Source: Rhodocollybia butyracea (Eukaryota > Basidiomycota > Agaricomycetes > Agaricales > Omphalotaceae). Taken from it: 64,000 bases of DNA. Positions within the stretch are counted from its first letter, which is position 1; every line of letters starts with the position of its first letter. Positions 49,201-59,583 of the stretch are shown piece after piece. The position numbers were made by a program, and so were the translations under genes. Location of the stretch: contig JADNRY010000060.1 in the NCBI GenBank assembly GCA_015501585.1, forward strand, positions 1 through 64,000, in the 5' to 3' direction. The notes beneath the pieces were generated by a model. The model worked only from the letters and a program-made list of their open reading frames with translations. It had not been told where the DNA came from and did no database searches.

Positions 49201-49318
49201 AGCAATTGAGCTATTTAACGGTCAGGTAAGTCCCAAGAAATTCACTGAGATCATGAACATACTTGGATGCCCCCGAATTGCCGTTGGCAGTTGAAGATGG
49301 ATCTTCAGCAAAGTCCAT
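46203..49318 (-). CDS. PHD-finger protein (putative chromatin reader)
   Basis: Nine exons: 49318-49263, 49210-49145, 49099-49034, 48995-48912, 48864-48805, 48751-48719, 48657-48616, 48565-48007 and 47956-46203; introns 38-61 nt and all junctions keep frame. The N-terminal 350 residues are Ser/Pro-rich and disordered. Then RTAEWVRQPQPIVVAPGTG, HACYPVDIAGKGRVLLDV, a Lys/Ala-rich helix, acidic runs (DTDDDDDGD) and the finger CICNGRDD, LVQCDRCNTWYHLGCIG, DQWFC. The last zinc Cys expected three residues after WFC is a Leu in the frame given. After it come EPTFAPTDETP, STPSRGIKFGMPF and a tail ending GVGKNEIS. The frame slips by one at the AAAA run 47795-47798 (RLDAF to SATPPQLLPTL). PHD fingers of this kind usually bind histone H3 tails; target unknown. 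Confidence 0.78.
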
Positions 49319-49661
49319 GAGAGGTAAGGAGATAGGAATTTTTGTGGGAGTTTTGGGGCTGATAGGGCTGATCTTGGAAGTTTCTCTCCGTCTCTTTGTC
49401 GTTCAGGACTGGTTCAGAGACAGACGACATTTGTATGTAAATGATATCGTCCAGGTAAGGTTTCGCAGAGGAAAATTAGAAACAAGCGGGAGGTTTCACA
49501 GGATAGATAATAAAAGCCCGTATCTCTTATACAAGGCAGAATAACAGTAGAAGGAAAAAAGGAGTTGTGGAAAGGACGTGGGGGGCAAGGATCAAGAGCA
49601 GGGCCAAATCGAACTTTGATTGCGTAATACTAGTCACAACACCGAAATAAGCGCCTCATTT

Positions 49662-51121
49662 ATGTCACTACTGCGACATGAACGCGCACTGGAATTTTAC
49701 AGCGGAATAGGTGTTTTAACTTTACATACCAGATCTGCTAGCTATGCTCATATACATATCCCACAGGCGGTCTCCATCTTTCCCTCAAGCGCAGCAAAAT
49801 TTCGGCTACAGTCCTAAAGGCATTCGATTGGGACCAGAATGCTGCAAAAGTTTACGAAGCAAATCACGGTCCTTCAATAGCCACAAAAGTTTGTTACTAC
49901 GTATACGACTAGCGACTACTGACCACAGTTTAGAAAGATATCTCAGAACTTTCTGCCTCATTCCTGATACCTTTCCATGCTACTCTATGGATTCTTTCGC
50001 CGGCATGCCAGCCTTATACCGTACTGAATCCGTCGGCCAAAGGATCTCTAGATCCTCGTGCCAAGTCATTCTTACATCTCATTCAGAATGTCCTCCCAGA
50101 ACTTTTCTTAAAGAGGGAACATCCCGCACATCTGCTCATTGAAAATGTCGGAGGGTTCGAAGTAAGCCTGCTTTCTTCGAAATAAATTTAAACTAAAATG
50201 GAAACAGACATCCACGACTCGTCATGCTGCTCTCTCGGTACTCCACTCTCTAGGGTACACTACGGCAGAATTTTTGCTTACCCCTCTTCAATTTGGCATC
50301 CCAAACTCGAGACTGCGGTACTATCTCCTGGCTAAAATAGTTCCCTACACATCATCCACCCTAATCCAACCTGGAATAACATATCGCTGTATACCGTCCA
50401 GGGATGGTATACCGTCCAGGGATGGTATACCGTCCAGGGATGGTATCTCATCGGCGTGGATGGATCCTCGTCAGGACCCTGAATCCGTCGTTGCTGAAAA
50501 TAGCAGAGCCATTCGTCATTATCTGGATTCTGATGAGGACGTTGATAGTACTGTTCATCCTCATGCTGTACCAGACAAGGTTCTCATAAAGTGGGGCCGT
50601 TTGTTCGACATTGTACTGCCGGATGCTAAGCGTACTTGCTGCTTTACTCGAGGTAAGCTCACCGTTCACTTATCTTCGATTCAGACTGAACACACTACAG
50701 GCTACACTCAACTCGTCGAACGCGCTGGGTCTATCATACAAATGAATCCCGAGCTCGACGTAAGAATTTTGTGTTGATCTTTCCTGCTCCTAGCCATAAT
50801 TAATCGCTGGTATCTCTGCAGACAACAGAAACCTTCAACAGATTCTTTGCCAGTCATACCTCCAGGGACGAGAATGCCATCTCCATTCTACACCCCCTTC
50901 GTTTGCGTTACTTTACTCCTTCAGAACTGCTACGCATATTCCACTTTAATCCGCCGTTATCAAAGTTGTCTGCAGACATTAACCATTCCTTTTCCTGTGA
51001 CGATGATACTTTTGTTTGGCCTGAAAATATCACTACCAAAACCAAGTATAGGCTACTCGGGAATAGTGTTAACGTCCATGTCGTTTCTCAGTTGCTAAAC
51101 TTTCTGTACGAGGATTGGTAA
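49662..51121 (+). CDS. DNMT2-type tRNA (cytosine-5) methyltransferase
   Basis: Six exons: 49662-49710, 49767-49888, 49934-50161, 50208-50652, 50701-50759 and 50822-51121; introns 45-62 nt; 400 residues in frame. Motif I ALEFYSGIGGLH spans the first intron; then FDWDQNAAKVYEANHGP; motif IV LSPACQPYT carries the catalytic Cys, with Ala where most family members have Pro; motif VI LLIENVGGFE; motif VIII region LLTPLQFGIPNSRLRYYLLAK; the DNMT2 signature CFTRGYTQLVERAGS; motifs IX/X LRYFTPSELLRIFHF and YRLLGNSVNVHVVSQLLNFL. Family role: methylation of C38 in tRNA-Asp and related tRNAs using SAM. An 18-bp repeat sits in its variable region. Divergently transcribed from the PHD gene, 343 bp apart. 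Confidence 0.92.
50391..50444 (+). repeat. In-frame 18-bp minisatellite in DNMT2
   Basis: Three perfect units of ATACCGTCCAGGGATGGT encode IPSRDG repeated three times, in the loop after the LRYYLLAK motif and before the DNMT2 CFT signature. Being a multiple of three it keeps the frame; the perfect identity suggests recent expansion. Confidence 0.95.
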
Positions 51122-52760
51122 CAACCATGACATTGTGCTATCCTACATGAACCTGGATCAGCCAGAGGACAGTCTCCAAGAATGGCTGTTGGCCAAGAGA
51201 TAATCGATGATTATTTCAAATGGGCGTATAACGGATACTCATTGAAATTTCGATGTCTGTCTTTCCTTGAACTACCTTACTACCTACTCTCATGGTATCG
51301 TCTAGACGTCTAGATACCCTCTATAAGTCATATTCCACGTGCGGCACCCTCGGTGTGCAGCTTCAGAATTCCTCGGGTGTGGCAATATAGTAAAAGTTGT
51401 ATCGCTAGGCCACCCGGCGTCTCATTCTCCCTTGAATAAGCTCGATCCTGTACCCTACAAATCCATCAATCCATCCCCTCCCTCTCCGCGACAGCAATAA
51501 GCGCTGGCAAAATTATTTTTTTCGGAGGCCTTGTTGATAGAGCTTGCCACGCCCCAGAATTGTACAAGTCAGTGCAATGCCTTGATGGTATGGGCAACCG
51601 ACGCCAAGACTGGTTCAATGAAGCAAGACAACGAAGATGACGCCATACTTATCTCAAACTTGAACGCCAGTTCAGCTGCAGATAATGTCTTGTTCGTGTG
51701 AGGACACGATCCTATGAAGTGAAGCAAGACAATTGGACAAAACCTCAGTTTAAATTTCGTGAGTGGACTCTTCGCGTCGCTGTCCCAAACCCCAATCCAA
51801 TTGGACGAAATGCGGCGACCATCACTTGCGCCTTCGATGACATGATCTTTGACAATCTCTCGACCCGAATTCAAGTTAGCGCAAACATTCAGCATCGTGG
51901 CTTTGCAATTTCAATGAACTCGTATGGGAATTAGTAGAACCAACACCTCAATGCCTGCCTGCTTCATGCTCAGGGCATGTTTGTGTGGCTCATGGCAAAC
52001 ACATTCTCATGTATAGGCTTGGTTCAATCTCAGTGGCACTGGTTCCTTTGACTACCAAAATATGGTCCGAACTCTCTTGCTTTTGCTTCATCCCAACGCC
52101 CAGAGAAGACTATGCTGCAGCATCAGTGAACGAGGAATCCATAGAAAAGAGTTCAACACGTACAACCCGGTGTCGGAGTGTAACCTGCAAACACCCAAAC
52201 TTGCAGGAAGTTCCCGAACTCAGATCCGAAACGAATACCTATACCGCCCTCAAGGTAATTCTTCGCTTGTTCTTCATTGAGTCCTGGTCCGATGAGAGCC
52301 AAGTTTTCGTTCTCCACACTGGCAATTCAGAGAGGTCGACATCAGGATGATGCGTGTGGCTAGTCACTAAAGAGTCAAAAGAAGAAGACTCGCACAAATC
52401 CTCCAGTGACGGGTTGCAAAACCCAAATCGTATTAGCGTTTTGTCTCCCAAGTCAGACTTTATATAATAGAATGCAACCCCACCTTATCAGAGATTACGC
52501 AAGACAATCGTTGCTATCTATATAAAATCAGCATTGGGAGCTTGAACTATGCAAATCGCGCCCTTATTGAAACCAGTCAAACGCTCACAAGTTGGCAACA
52601 GCTTATATTCACCACCGTTAATTAATACTGATATCAGCTTGATGTTGTGATGTTTTTTCGATTGACCATAAGAACATCGGATGAGCGCAGGTACATATCG
52701 TTATTACATGAAATAAAATGTCCCATGCACTATTCAAAAATAGGCAAGCGCATTCGCGTG
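51122..52760. other. Region with decayed copies of lineage-specific sequence
   Basis: 51586-51935 (plus) holds coding-like sequence (MVWATDAKTGSMKQDNEDDA, then in another frame KQDNWTKPQFKFREWTLRVA) broken by a frame change at about 51697. 52170-52640 is a diverged copy of 59765-60180: both have TAACCTGCRAACACCCAAAC, AAGTTCCCGAACTCA, CAAATCCTCCAGTGACGG, TTGCAAAACCCAA and GAGCTTGAACT in order. It therefore includes a remnant of the last exon of the lectin-like gene. No intact gene is seen. Confidence 0.5.
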
Positions 52761-53572
52761 TCACTGGGGGACAATTTCCACTAGCGTGGCTGGCACTGAG
52801 CCATTCTTGTATTTTATAGGACCGAGGTTCAACTGTTCTCGCCGAGAAACCTGGGTTGAGAACAAATTAGCAACAGTCAATTAACAAAAATTTTACTTAC
52901 AGTTGCGGCTGACATATACACCGCCTTACCATCACCTCGTGCTAACTTAGCATCATCAATGATCACAAGCCCAGTATATACACCTGCCAGTGTCCGTGCA
53001 TAGTCTCGACAATTCGCGCAGAAAGGCTGTGAAACGCCTTTCCATTGTTGTACAGTATGTGAATGCATAACAATGATTGCCTGGGGATTACAAGCAGTGG
53101 CCTCGAATTGTTGGTAGAATGGTGGCCAATTTACATACTCCACGCACTGACCCGGTCGTTGCATTTGTGGATGTCCCGCGGGTGGGGCACCTATTGGAGG
53201 TCCTGGGTATGCATATCTCACCCGCCTTTCCAATACTCCTGCTCTCTGAGCCGGTGTGTGTCCACTTCCTCCAGCAGAGAAAGGTGCCGAGTTGCCAAAT
53301 ACTGCGGCATGGAATCCAGTATGCGCACCTGCCTCCATTTCGGTCCTGGCCCCGCCAGTCGAGTGAGGATATGGGGTTTCGCCGTTCCGGTCGGCATTAT
53401 TTCTTAAATTTCTGCCCCTCCCAAAGCGTATGTCATTCACAACACGGTGGTACTCAACCCCTGCATGAAATTGCTCTGAAGTAGGTGCCGGAAATCTTGC
53501 CTGAAATCCTTGAGTATAAGGATTGTCATGTCTTCCGTAGTCATAGGTGCGATTATACTCGGGCAGTGGCAT
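52761..53572 (-). CDS. Orphan 253-residue protein with a possible deaminase-like core
   Basis: Exons 53572-52901 and 52850-52761, intron 52851-52900 (50 nt), in frame. The N-terminal half is Gly/Pro/Arg-rich and probably disordered. The C-terminal part reads PQAIIVMHSHTVQQW, SQPFCANCRDYARTLAG, then GLVIIDDAKLARGDGKAVYMS and VPATLVEIVPQ. The strand-HxH-helix, CxxC-helix, strand order resembles the cytidine-deaminase superfamily (HxE...CxxC), but the usual catalytic Glu is His here, so it may be inactive, differently built, or unrelated. No signal peptide or membrane segment. Confidence 0.65.
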
Positions 53573-54420
53573 TCTAATGAGAGCAAGATGAAAGCGGTAT
53601 GAGTAGAGGTTTAGTACTGGAAAAACTTCATACCAAGCTGGGATGCAAGGGTTAATCGCTGAGTCTGTGGGGTCGGATGTCTAGTTTGCTGCTTGAGGTT
53701 ATGCTGCCACTCCTGAGTCGTTTAAGTAGCTTCTGAGTACTAGTAGTCGCATATAATTCTGTAAGTATGGACGACAGCAAAGAACAACTCGCGGAAAACT
53801 CCAATCCAAAAGTTGATAGCTTATTGTTTTCAAGTCAATGAAAGTACTCCTCGTTGCATTCAGTTACCTTGTCCTTCTGCGTAACATAGATACTGTGGGC
53901 TCACTGTACACCATACTGTGAACGTTGATTTAATTCGAACAAAGCGATAAGCCGCCTAGACGTTGCACACAAGGTATTGTGGGTGCACTAACCTAATTCA
54001 GTAGGACTAGGCGCATATTTCGGAGAAGCGACTAAGCCCGGTACTGTGGGAGTACTGTGAATTGGGACAAAGCAATGAGATCGATCGTGATACTGTGGGC
54101 GTATTCGGACTAGGCGACAAGACTGGCGGTTGCTATGCGGTGGTCTTGGTCTAATGCCATATGTATACCGTACTCAGCCTGAGCGCTCCTCCTCGGAACA
54201 ACAGTCAGTTTTTAGTTTTTAGTTTTTTGTATGCAGGCACAAATATATGTTTCTGAAGAGACCACTTAACAGGGTTTTCCAGTTGGATTACATATATCAG
54301 AGGTAGGTAGGTAGCTCATCTCCACAGAAATGGCTAGTGAGTTCCTCTCACATTATCTCTGAATACTACAAGGTTGAAGGACCTAAGCAAAGAAAGCGCA
54401 GCATAGACAACCATTATGAC
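53573..54420. other. Intergenic region with a degenerate repeat
   Basis: Between 53880 and 54125 the words TACTGTGGG/TATTGTGGG (53891, 53974, 54042, 54091) alternate with (G)GACAAAGCRATRAG/AGAAGCGACTAAG and GGACTAGGCG, giving four to five irregular units of 50-80 bp. GGTAGGTAGGTAG lies at 54302-54314. No gene. Confidence 0.55.
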
Positions 54421-55260
54421 CTACATGCTTCTTGGGGTCCGGACTTTCTTTCTTTTAAGATAAAGCATCCAATCATCATGGCGCATGTCATCCCAATCTC
54501 CAGGTTGGTACCTTGGATGCAGCTTCACACGACCCCACAGACGGTTATTTTTGAGCCACCCTAGTGCAAGATCTTTCAAAAAATGTACCCAATCATCAAA
54601 ACATTCTCCCTCCCAGTCCCCAACGTCATTGTCATTGGGATTCCAAAATGACCATGGACCATGATAGATCACAAACACCTTTCCTTCAGTCGGCCGTCCT
54701 TTATCCAAGCATAATCCAATCAGAGGTGAGCAACTGAGCCCGACGTGGAGGATTAGTGTTGGCACAGAGTCAGCTTCGGCGTCTCCCTCGGCCTGAGGAA
54801 TATACTTTGCCGCCGCTACTATGGGTGGTTGTCTAGCAAGAAAGTTGCACCCTGCAGCATGGACATGCTCTCCGTCAAGGGCATCTTCTTTAAGACTGTA
54901 ATAATACGGGAGGCCCGGCCACCAATGAGGAATTACAGCCATCTCGGGCCACTCCAAGATGAATAGCCGGAAGTGTTCGGGAATGAAAGGACACTGTTGG
55001 GAATAGATAGCGTCAATGTAAGCTTGTCTATCGAATGGCTTGAGAAATCTAGCGATCCACGAGCGACTTTCGATGAATGCAGGAGTATTGATGCATTCCA
55101 TGTATAAGTTATATAGGTCACGTCGCTCTCGGGGAATATCGAGCGTAGGAATGAGATCTCGCCATTGTCGGTTGACGCCACGAAATATGAGAAGAGGGCC
55201 GAGTGGAAGCTGCTCTACAATCTTGAGCATAATTTCGGTAGGAAACCCTTCAAACTCCAT
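54421..55260 (-). CDS. F-box domain protein, intact copy
   Basis: Single exon, 279 residues from the ATG at 55260. An in-frame ATG at 55389 exists, but sequence homology with the second copy starts a few bases before 55260, which favours the inner start. Residues 5-40 (FPTEIMLKIVEQLPLGPLLI, FRGVNRQWRDLI) form a typical N-terminal F-box, which would dock on Skp1 in an SCF ubiquitin ligase. The rest is a Trp-rich domain (VIPHWWPGLPYYYS, HGPWSFWNPNDNDV, WVHFLKDLALGWL) of the fungal SMI1/KNR4-like or F-box-associated kind; I am unsure which. A broken copy lies inverted at 58725-59583. Confidence 0.8.
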   Translation of the reverse strand: MEFEGFPTEIMLKIVEQLPLGPLLIFRGVNRQWRDLIPTLDIPRERRDLYNLYMECINTPAFIESRSWIARFLKPFDRQAYIDAIYSQQCPFIPEHFRLFILEWPEMAVIPHWWPGLPYYYSLKEDALDGEHVHAAGCNFLARQPPIVAAAKYIPQAEGDAEADSVPTLILHVGLSCSPLIGLCLDKGRPTEGKVFVIYHGPWSFWNPNDNDVGDWEGECFDDWVHFLKDLALGWLKNNRLWGRVKLHPRYQPGDWDDMRHDDWMLYLKRKKVRTPRSM

Positions 55261-55709
55261 TGTATTGGGAGCCTGGGAGTGAGGAGAAACGATGGGTGAA
55301 AAACAAAGACAAGATGGACGTTGTTTTGTGTCGCTCGAGTTCCTTCTCACGCATTGAATCATCAGTGTATCAAATCTAGTCACGAGCATGTGGGTCCAAA
55401 TCTGATTCCATCATGATCATGATCTGATTCATGATCTCTCGTCACTGACCGCTCAGCATCTTAACTGTGCCTCATTGAATGTACTGTAAATGAAAAGTCT
55501 TCGCCAAGTCAGACTCGTATCTTACTTAAATCCAATGGTATGTAATGGTACTACTTATCGTACTACTGAGCACGAGCTGTAAGTTGTACAGCTGTGGACA
55601 TATACGGTACTAGCAGTGGGCCATCGCTGTTGCGTGGCAGTTACTCGGGCGAAAGTGGAAGATAAGATCACAATAGATAGATAGATACAAATTTTTCTTT
55701 ACAACTTAT
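55261..55709. other. Spacer without a gene
   Basis: Upstream of the F-box gene; AT-rich, with a TAGA run at 55672-55685. No gene seen. Confidence 0.45.
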
Positions 55710-56074
55710 TTAATCTGGAGACAACTCTCTTTCGCGGTCATGTTCAAAGTCGACGTTCGCCTCGCTGTCTGGCGTCGCAATTACTGCGATCCATTGGATG
55801 CCGAATGAGGTTTTTTCTATGTCATAGCGTTGGATGGTATGACAGACAAGAGCTAGCGATCCTCTTGGAAGTTCCGCGAGTTTCCTGTCGACTCTGAAGA
55901 AATACGGTACGCTCTGCAGAGCACCGTTTTGCAAATCATCGCTTGTGAGTAAGCGATTGCGAATATCGTAAATGGGGACTGGCGCAAGTTAGTATATGTT
56001 TGAAGTAGTTACTGATTCACTACACACTGAAAAGCGAAGGATCGGGAACGTCCGAAAAATGTACGTGTCCGCAT
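55710..56074 (-). CDS. Small conserved-looking protein, 105 residues, unknown function
   Basis: Exons 56074-56026 and 55978-55710 with a 47-nt intron (55979-56025), in frame. Begins MRTRTFFGRSRSFAFQ, then PIYDIRNRLLTSDDLQNG, SVPYFFRVDRKLAELPRGSL, VCHTIQRYD, IQWIAVIATPD, and an acidic/charged tail. Soluble, mostly beta by appearance; the LPRGSLALVCHT and IQWIAV stretches look like core strands. No family recognised. Confidence 0.6.
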
Positions 56075-56234
56075 AACTCGTTCGCTCCCAGTGTTCTGAC
56101 TCGGTTCAACCTGCAACACTTGTCTTTCGTTCCTTTTCACCACTTGAATCTTTCGATGTGTTCAACCCGCAGCACAATCAACACAGCCCCCCAGCAGTCT
56201 ACATGTCGTGTTGGACTAGGAGAAACACTTAATT

Positions 56235-57420
56235 TTGGTTGAATGGGTCTTGCAGATACATTCACGTTACAACTTTCTCGCAGAGTCGTTCTTCCTCTTT
56301 GTCAACATCATGGACCATTTCCTATCCCTGCGTCGTACTACAGCCATCGACAGTCTCTCCACCCGTCTATCCAGCTTGTCCGCCGATTTCACAGAAACGC
56401 TCGAAACAGTCTCGAGGAAGAACAGTGATTCCCCTCGAACAGTCTCAACTCGTAAAAGCAAATTCAAACCTGATTATGCGCTATCGCATCCTGGTACCAT
56501 CCATCTTTCATCAGAGACTAATGACGCAGTACGTCCCTTTCTATATAAGCTCACTAACTTTGCTTACCTTGCTTACATCACTCTTACAGAGCGATCTCTC
56601 CTCCTGGCGCGTAATCTTCCAGCTCAATATTGACTCCGACGTATTCGAGAGTCTCCAGGAGGCACACGCAGGCGAGCAGTCCACTGACAAAGCGAGAAGC
56701 GGCTGAACGGTTTCGCCGAGAGAGTTTCATCGCGCAACGTCGGTGATAAGCGGAAACTCAAGTTCAAAGACAGCCACGAAGCGCTTCAGTCGTTTTTAGA
56801 GGTTAATATGATCATATTGAACATGTATTTCATTGTATCACTTCAACTTGAGTTTTAACTCACGTCTCTGCTCTGTACAGCTTGAACAAGCAAATGCCAA
56901 TGCAACCCGCAAAATTCTGAAGAAACAGGCTAAAAAGACCGCTCTACGTCTTCCCAACGGGCAAGACTACTTTACTCAAGCATTCACACTCGCTCCATGC
57001 TCCAACAACAACTCGACCTCCGCTCTCATCAACACCTCCCCCATACCTCTCCCCTCTCTCCCCCGAATCCTTGTGCAAGTGCTTGGCGAGGCCCTCCTCC
57101 CCATCATCCCCCAGTGTGATGACTACTCCTGCATCATATGCACTAACATCGCGTTTAAACCCATCCGTCTCGGGTGCGGACACGTGTTCTGCTACGCTGT
57201 TTGGTGAAGATGCAGACGGGCTGACGGATGTGAGTGTTTTATTGTCTTCGTTTGTTAGTTCACGTTTATCAATCCGCTCTGTCTACTTTTCCCTGTAGTG
57301 AACGTCGACTGAGCCCTGATGCTTCCCTGTGGAGGCGCACGAGAAGCTCAAAGCGAGTGAGAAGGAGGCAACGGAGCGATGGGGTTCAATACCAGGCAAG
57401 GGTGAGTTGTTATGTGAGCA
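56235..57420 (+). pseudogene. Broken SPX-RING ubiquitin ligase gene
   Basis: Plus-strand pieces in order: AESFFLFVNIMDHFLSLRR, LSSLSADFTETLETVSRK, SDLSSWRVIFQLNIDSDVFE, LEQANANATRKILKKQAKK, LPSLPRILVQVLGEALLPI, then the first half of a RING finger (YSCIICTNIAFKPIRLGCGHVFC). After this the frame slips; LRCLVKMQTG follows in another frame, the second half (CPLCRAP) is missing, and only NVD-stop-ALM and VEAHEKLKASEKEATERWG remain. The N-terminal SPX start is also absent. The combination of several defects and deletions means a true pseudogene rather than a single sequencing slip. Confidence 0.65.
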
Positions 57421-58489
57421 TGAGCTATAAGAATGTTTGAGTGGTGGGTTTTTGGTTCGTACTCGAGAAAGGGAAGCGTTGTGGGAGTGGACACAAGGAA
57501 GGATGGAGGAACATTGAGAGAATGACGAACCACGGATGGGATGGGATGGACGGTTTTGTCGAGAACTTTTACCCTCTGAGACACCTCTCGATACATAATA
57601 ACACGGTAGCTTTCACTTCTACAGTGTAAGCTGTGTAAACCTACGTCACCTACAATCAACGGAAGTAATTACCTTAACAGGATTAAGGTAGGCTTTTTCC
57701 AGGACAGAAACTCGGCAATAAATTGCCCTCGTAAACGTTGCGCATCCCTAGGTAACTGTAGTCATAGAATAATTTTCCTTGTCTATGAATTCAAGTTTGA
57801 GTCTAACACTTAGTGAAGTAACTCTTAGAGGCTAGTCACTATAGGCCGGTATACGGTACTCGGCCACTTAGTAAGGACATTTTAAGTATGCCTCAATGTA
57901 TGAACATTTTCATAGTCCAAGTTGATTCTCATATGACGAGGGCAAGTCTTGTGAACGTTTTGAGCACGATACTGGAGAGAATAACGGCTGCATGTTTGAT
58001 TAATCCATGGGCCGTTCCCGGCGGAGGGTACAGATTTGGAAATAAGAGGGAGCTCGGTCACCTAATCCAGAACCAGGGGATAAGAAGCATTCACAATAAA
58101 ATTTGCAGTCTATAATATCTGTAGCATTGAGAAATGGCAATAAAACAAACTTCAGGTTAGTGAGCGCACTTTTCATCAACATTTTGAATCGCATCGACAG
58201 CACAGCCACCAAATAAGAAAATAGCCGCTCTTTCCGCATCAGTCTCCAATCCGCTGGAAATCGCTCCTCACTTTTCATCCTGGAACACCATGTATGTGGC
58301 GCTATACATGTAGCTGGGGCCCTGACTGTTCCTAAATGGGACCATGTCGGCACCTGTTGGAGTACTACTCCGTACGCCCTATTGGGACAGTATTCTCCGC
58401 TTTGACATATCCATTTTGAAATACGCCGTGCTTACCGATAACTGTACAGTACCTACCTTATCACGTTCGACGGCGTCTTTGAGCCACCT
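57421..58489. other. Spacer; no gene
   Basis: Holds a 53-bp segment (58172-58224, ACATTTTGAATCGCATCGAC...) repeated directly at 58660-58712 (ACATTTTGAATCGCATTGGC...), so the sequence between, including the duplicated intron-like structure, looks like an insertion or duplication just upstream of the second F-box copy. 58350-58489 matches 5205-5349. Confidence 0.5.
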
Positions 58490-58643
58490 CAGTTAGTTTC
58501 CATTCAACTGAGGTGAGCGTGTTCGTATATACTTTATGCTTAGACCATTCACTAATAACCTCATAGCGTAGTTGACTTCTACAGGTACATATATCAATAT
58601 ATGAGTTGGTTTCCATTCAACTGAGCATAGTTGACTTCTACAG
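58490..58643 (+). repeat. Second locus of the intron-containing/intron-less tandem pair
   Basis: Segment A 58490-58512 (ending TTTCCATTCAACTGAG), intron-like sequence 58513-58566 (54 nt; GTGAGC donor, ACTAATAAC branch motif, CATAG acceptor), segment B 58567-58584 (CGTAGTTGACTTCTACAG). After an 18-nt spacer, A recurs at 58603-58625 and runs directly into B at 58626-58643 (CATAGTTGACTTCTACAG). Organisation is the same as at 5350-5492, and the flanking sequences of the two loci are related. Confidence 0.75.
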
Positions 58644-58724
58644 CACCACGACCACGACCGACATTTTGAATCGCATTGGCAGCACAGCCACCAAATAAGG
58701 AAATAGCCAAAATCTCCCAATCCA

Positions 58725-59583
58725 ATGGAGTTTGAAGGGTTTCCTACCGAAATTATGCTCAAGATTGTAGAGCAGCTTCCACTCGGCCCTCTTCTCATAT
58801 TTCGTGGCGTCAACCGACAATGGCGAGATCTCATTCCTATGCTCGATATTCCCCGAGAGCGACGTGACCTATATAACCTATACATGGAATGCATCAGCAC
58901 TCCTGCGTTCATCGAAAGTCGCTCATGGATCGCTAGATTTCTCAAGCCATTCGATAGACAAGCTTACATCGACGCTATCTACTCCCAACAGTGTCCTTTC
59001 ATTCCCGAACACTTCCGGCTATTCATCTTGGAGTGGCCCGAGATGGCTGTAATTCCTCATTGGTGGCCGGGCCTCCCGTATTATTATAGCCTTAAGGAAG
59101 ATGCCCTTGATGGAGAGCATGTCCATGCTGCAGGGTGCAATTTTCCTTGCTAGACAACCACCCACACTATCGGCTGCATCGTATTTTCCTCAAGCTGAAG
59201 GAGACGAGGAAGACGACTGCGTGCCAACACTAATCCTCCACGTTGGGCTCAGTTGCTCACCTCTGATTGGATTATGCTTGGATAAAGGACGACCGATTGA
59301 AGGAAGGGTGTTTATGATTTATCATGGTCCATGGTCATTCTGGAATCCCAATGACAATGACGTTGCGGAGTGGGAGGGAGAAAGTTTTGACGATTGGGTA
59401 CATTTTTTGAAAGATCTTGCGCTAGGGTGGCTCAAAAATAACCGTCTGTGGGGTCGTGCGAAGCTGCATCCAAGCTACCAACCTGGATCTTGGGATGACA
59501 TGCGCCATAATGATTGGATGCTTTACCTTAAAAGAAAGAAAGCACGGACCCCAAAATGGTTGTATAGTAGGTCATCATCCTGA
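58725..59583 (+). pseudogene. Second F-box gene copy, frameshifted
   Basis: Inverted copy of 54421-55260 with about 90 per cent similar sequence by eye. It begins MEFEGFPTEIMLKIVEQLPL and is collinear to AAGCNF at 59147, where one extra base (AATTTTCCTTGC versus AACTTTCTTGC) puts a stop codon in frame. The second half (LARQPPTLSAASYFPQAEGD to LKRKKARTPKW) continues in the next frame. This could be an inactive copy or a homopolymer error; the C-terminus also diverges after 'ARTPK'. Confidence 0.75.

Noticed and set aside
49263..49544. Plus-strand frame with a hydrophobic helix (IGIFVGVLGLIGLILEVSL)
   Set aside because: It overlaps exon 1 and the upstream region of the PHD gene; its start is antisense to the exon and there is no supporting splice context.
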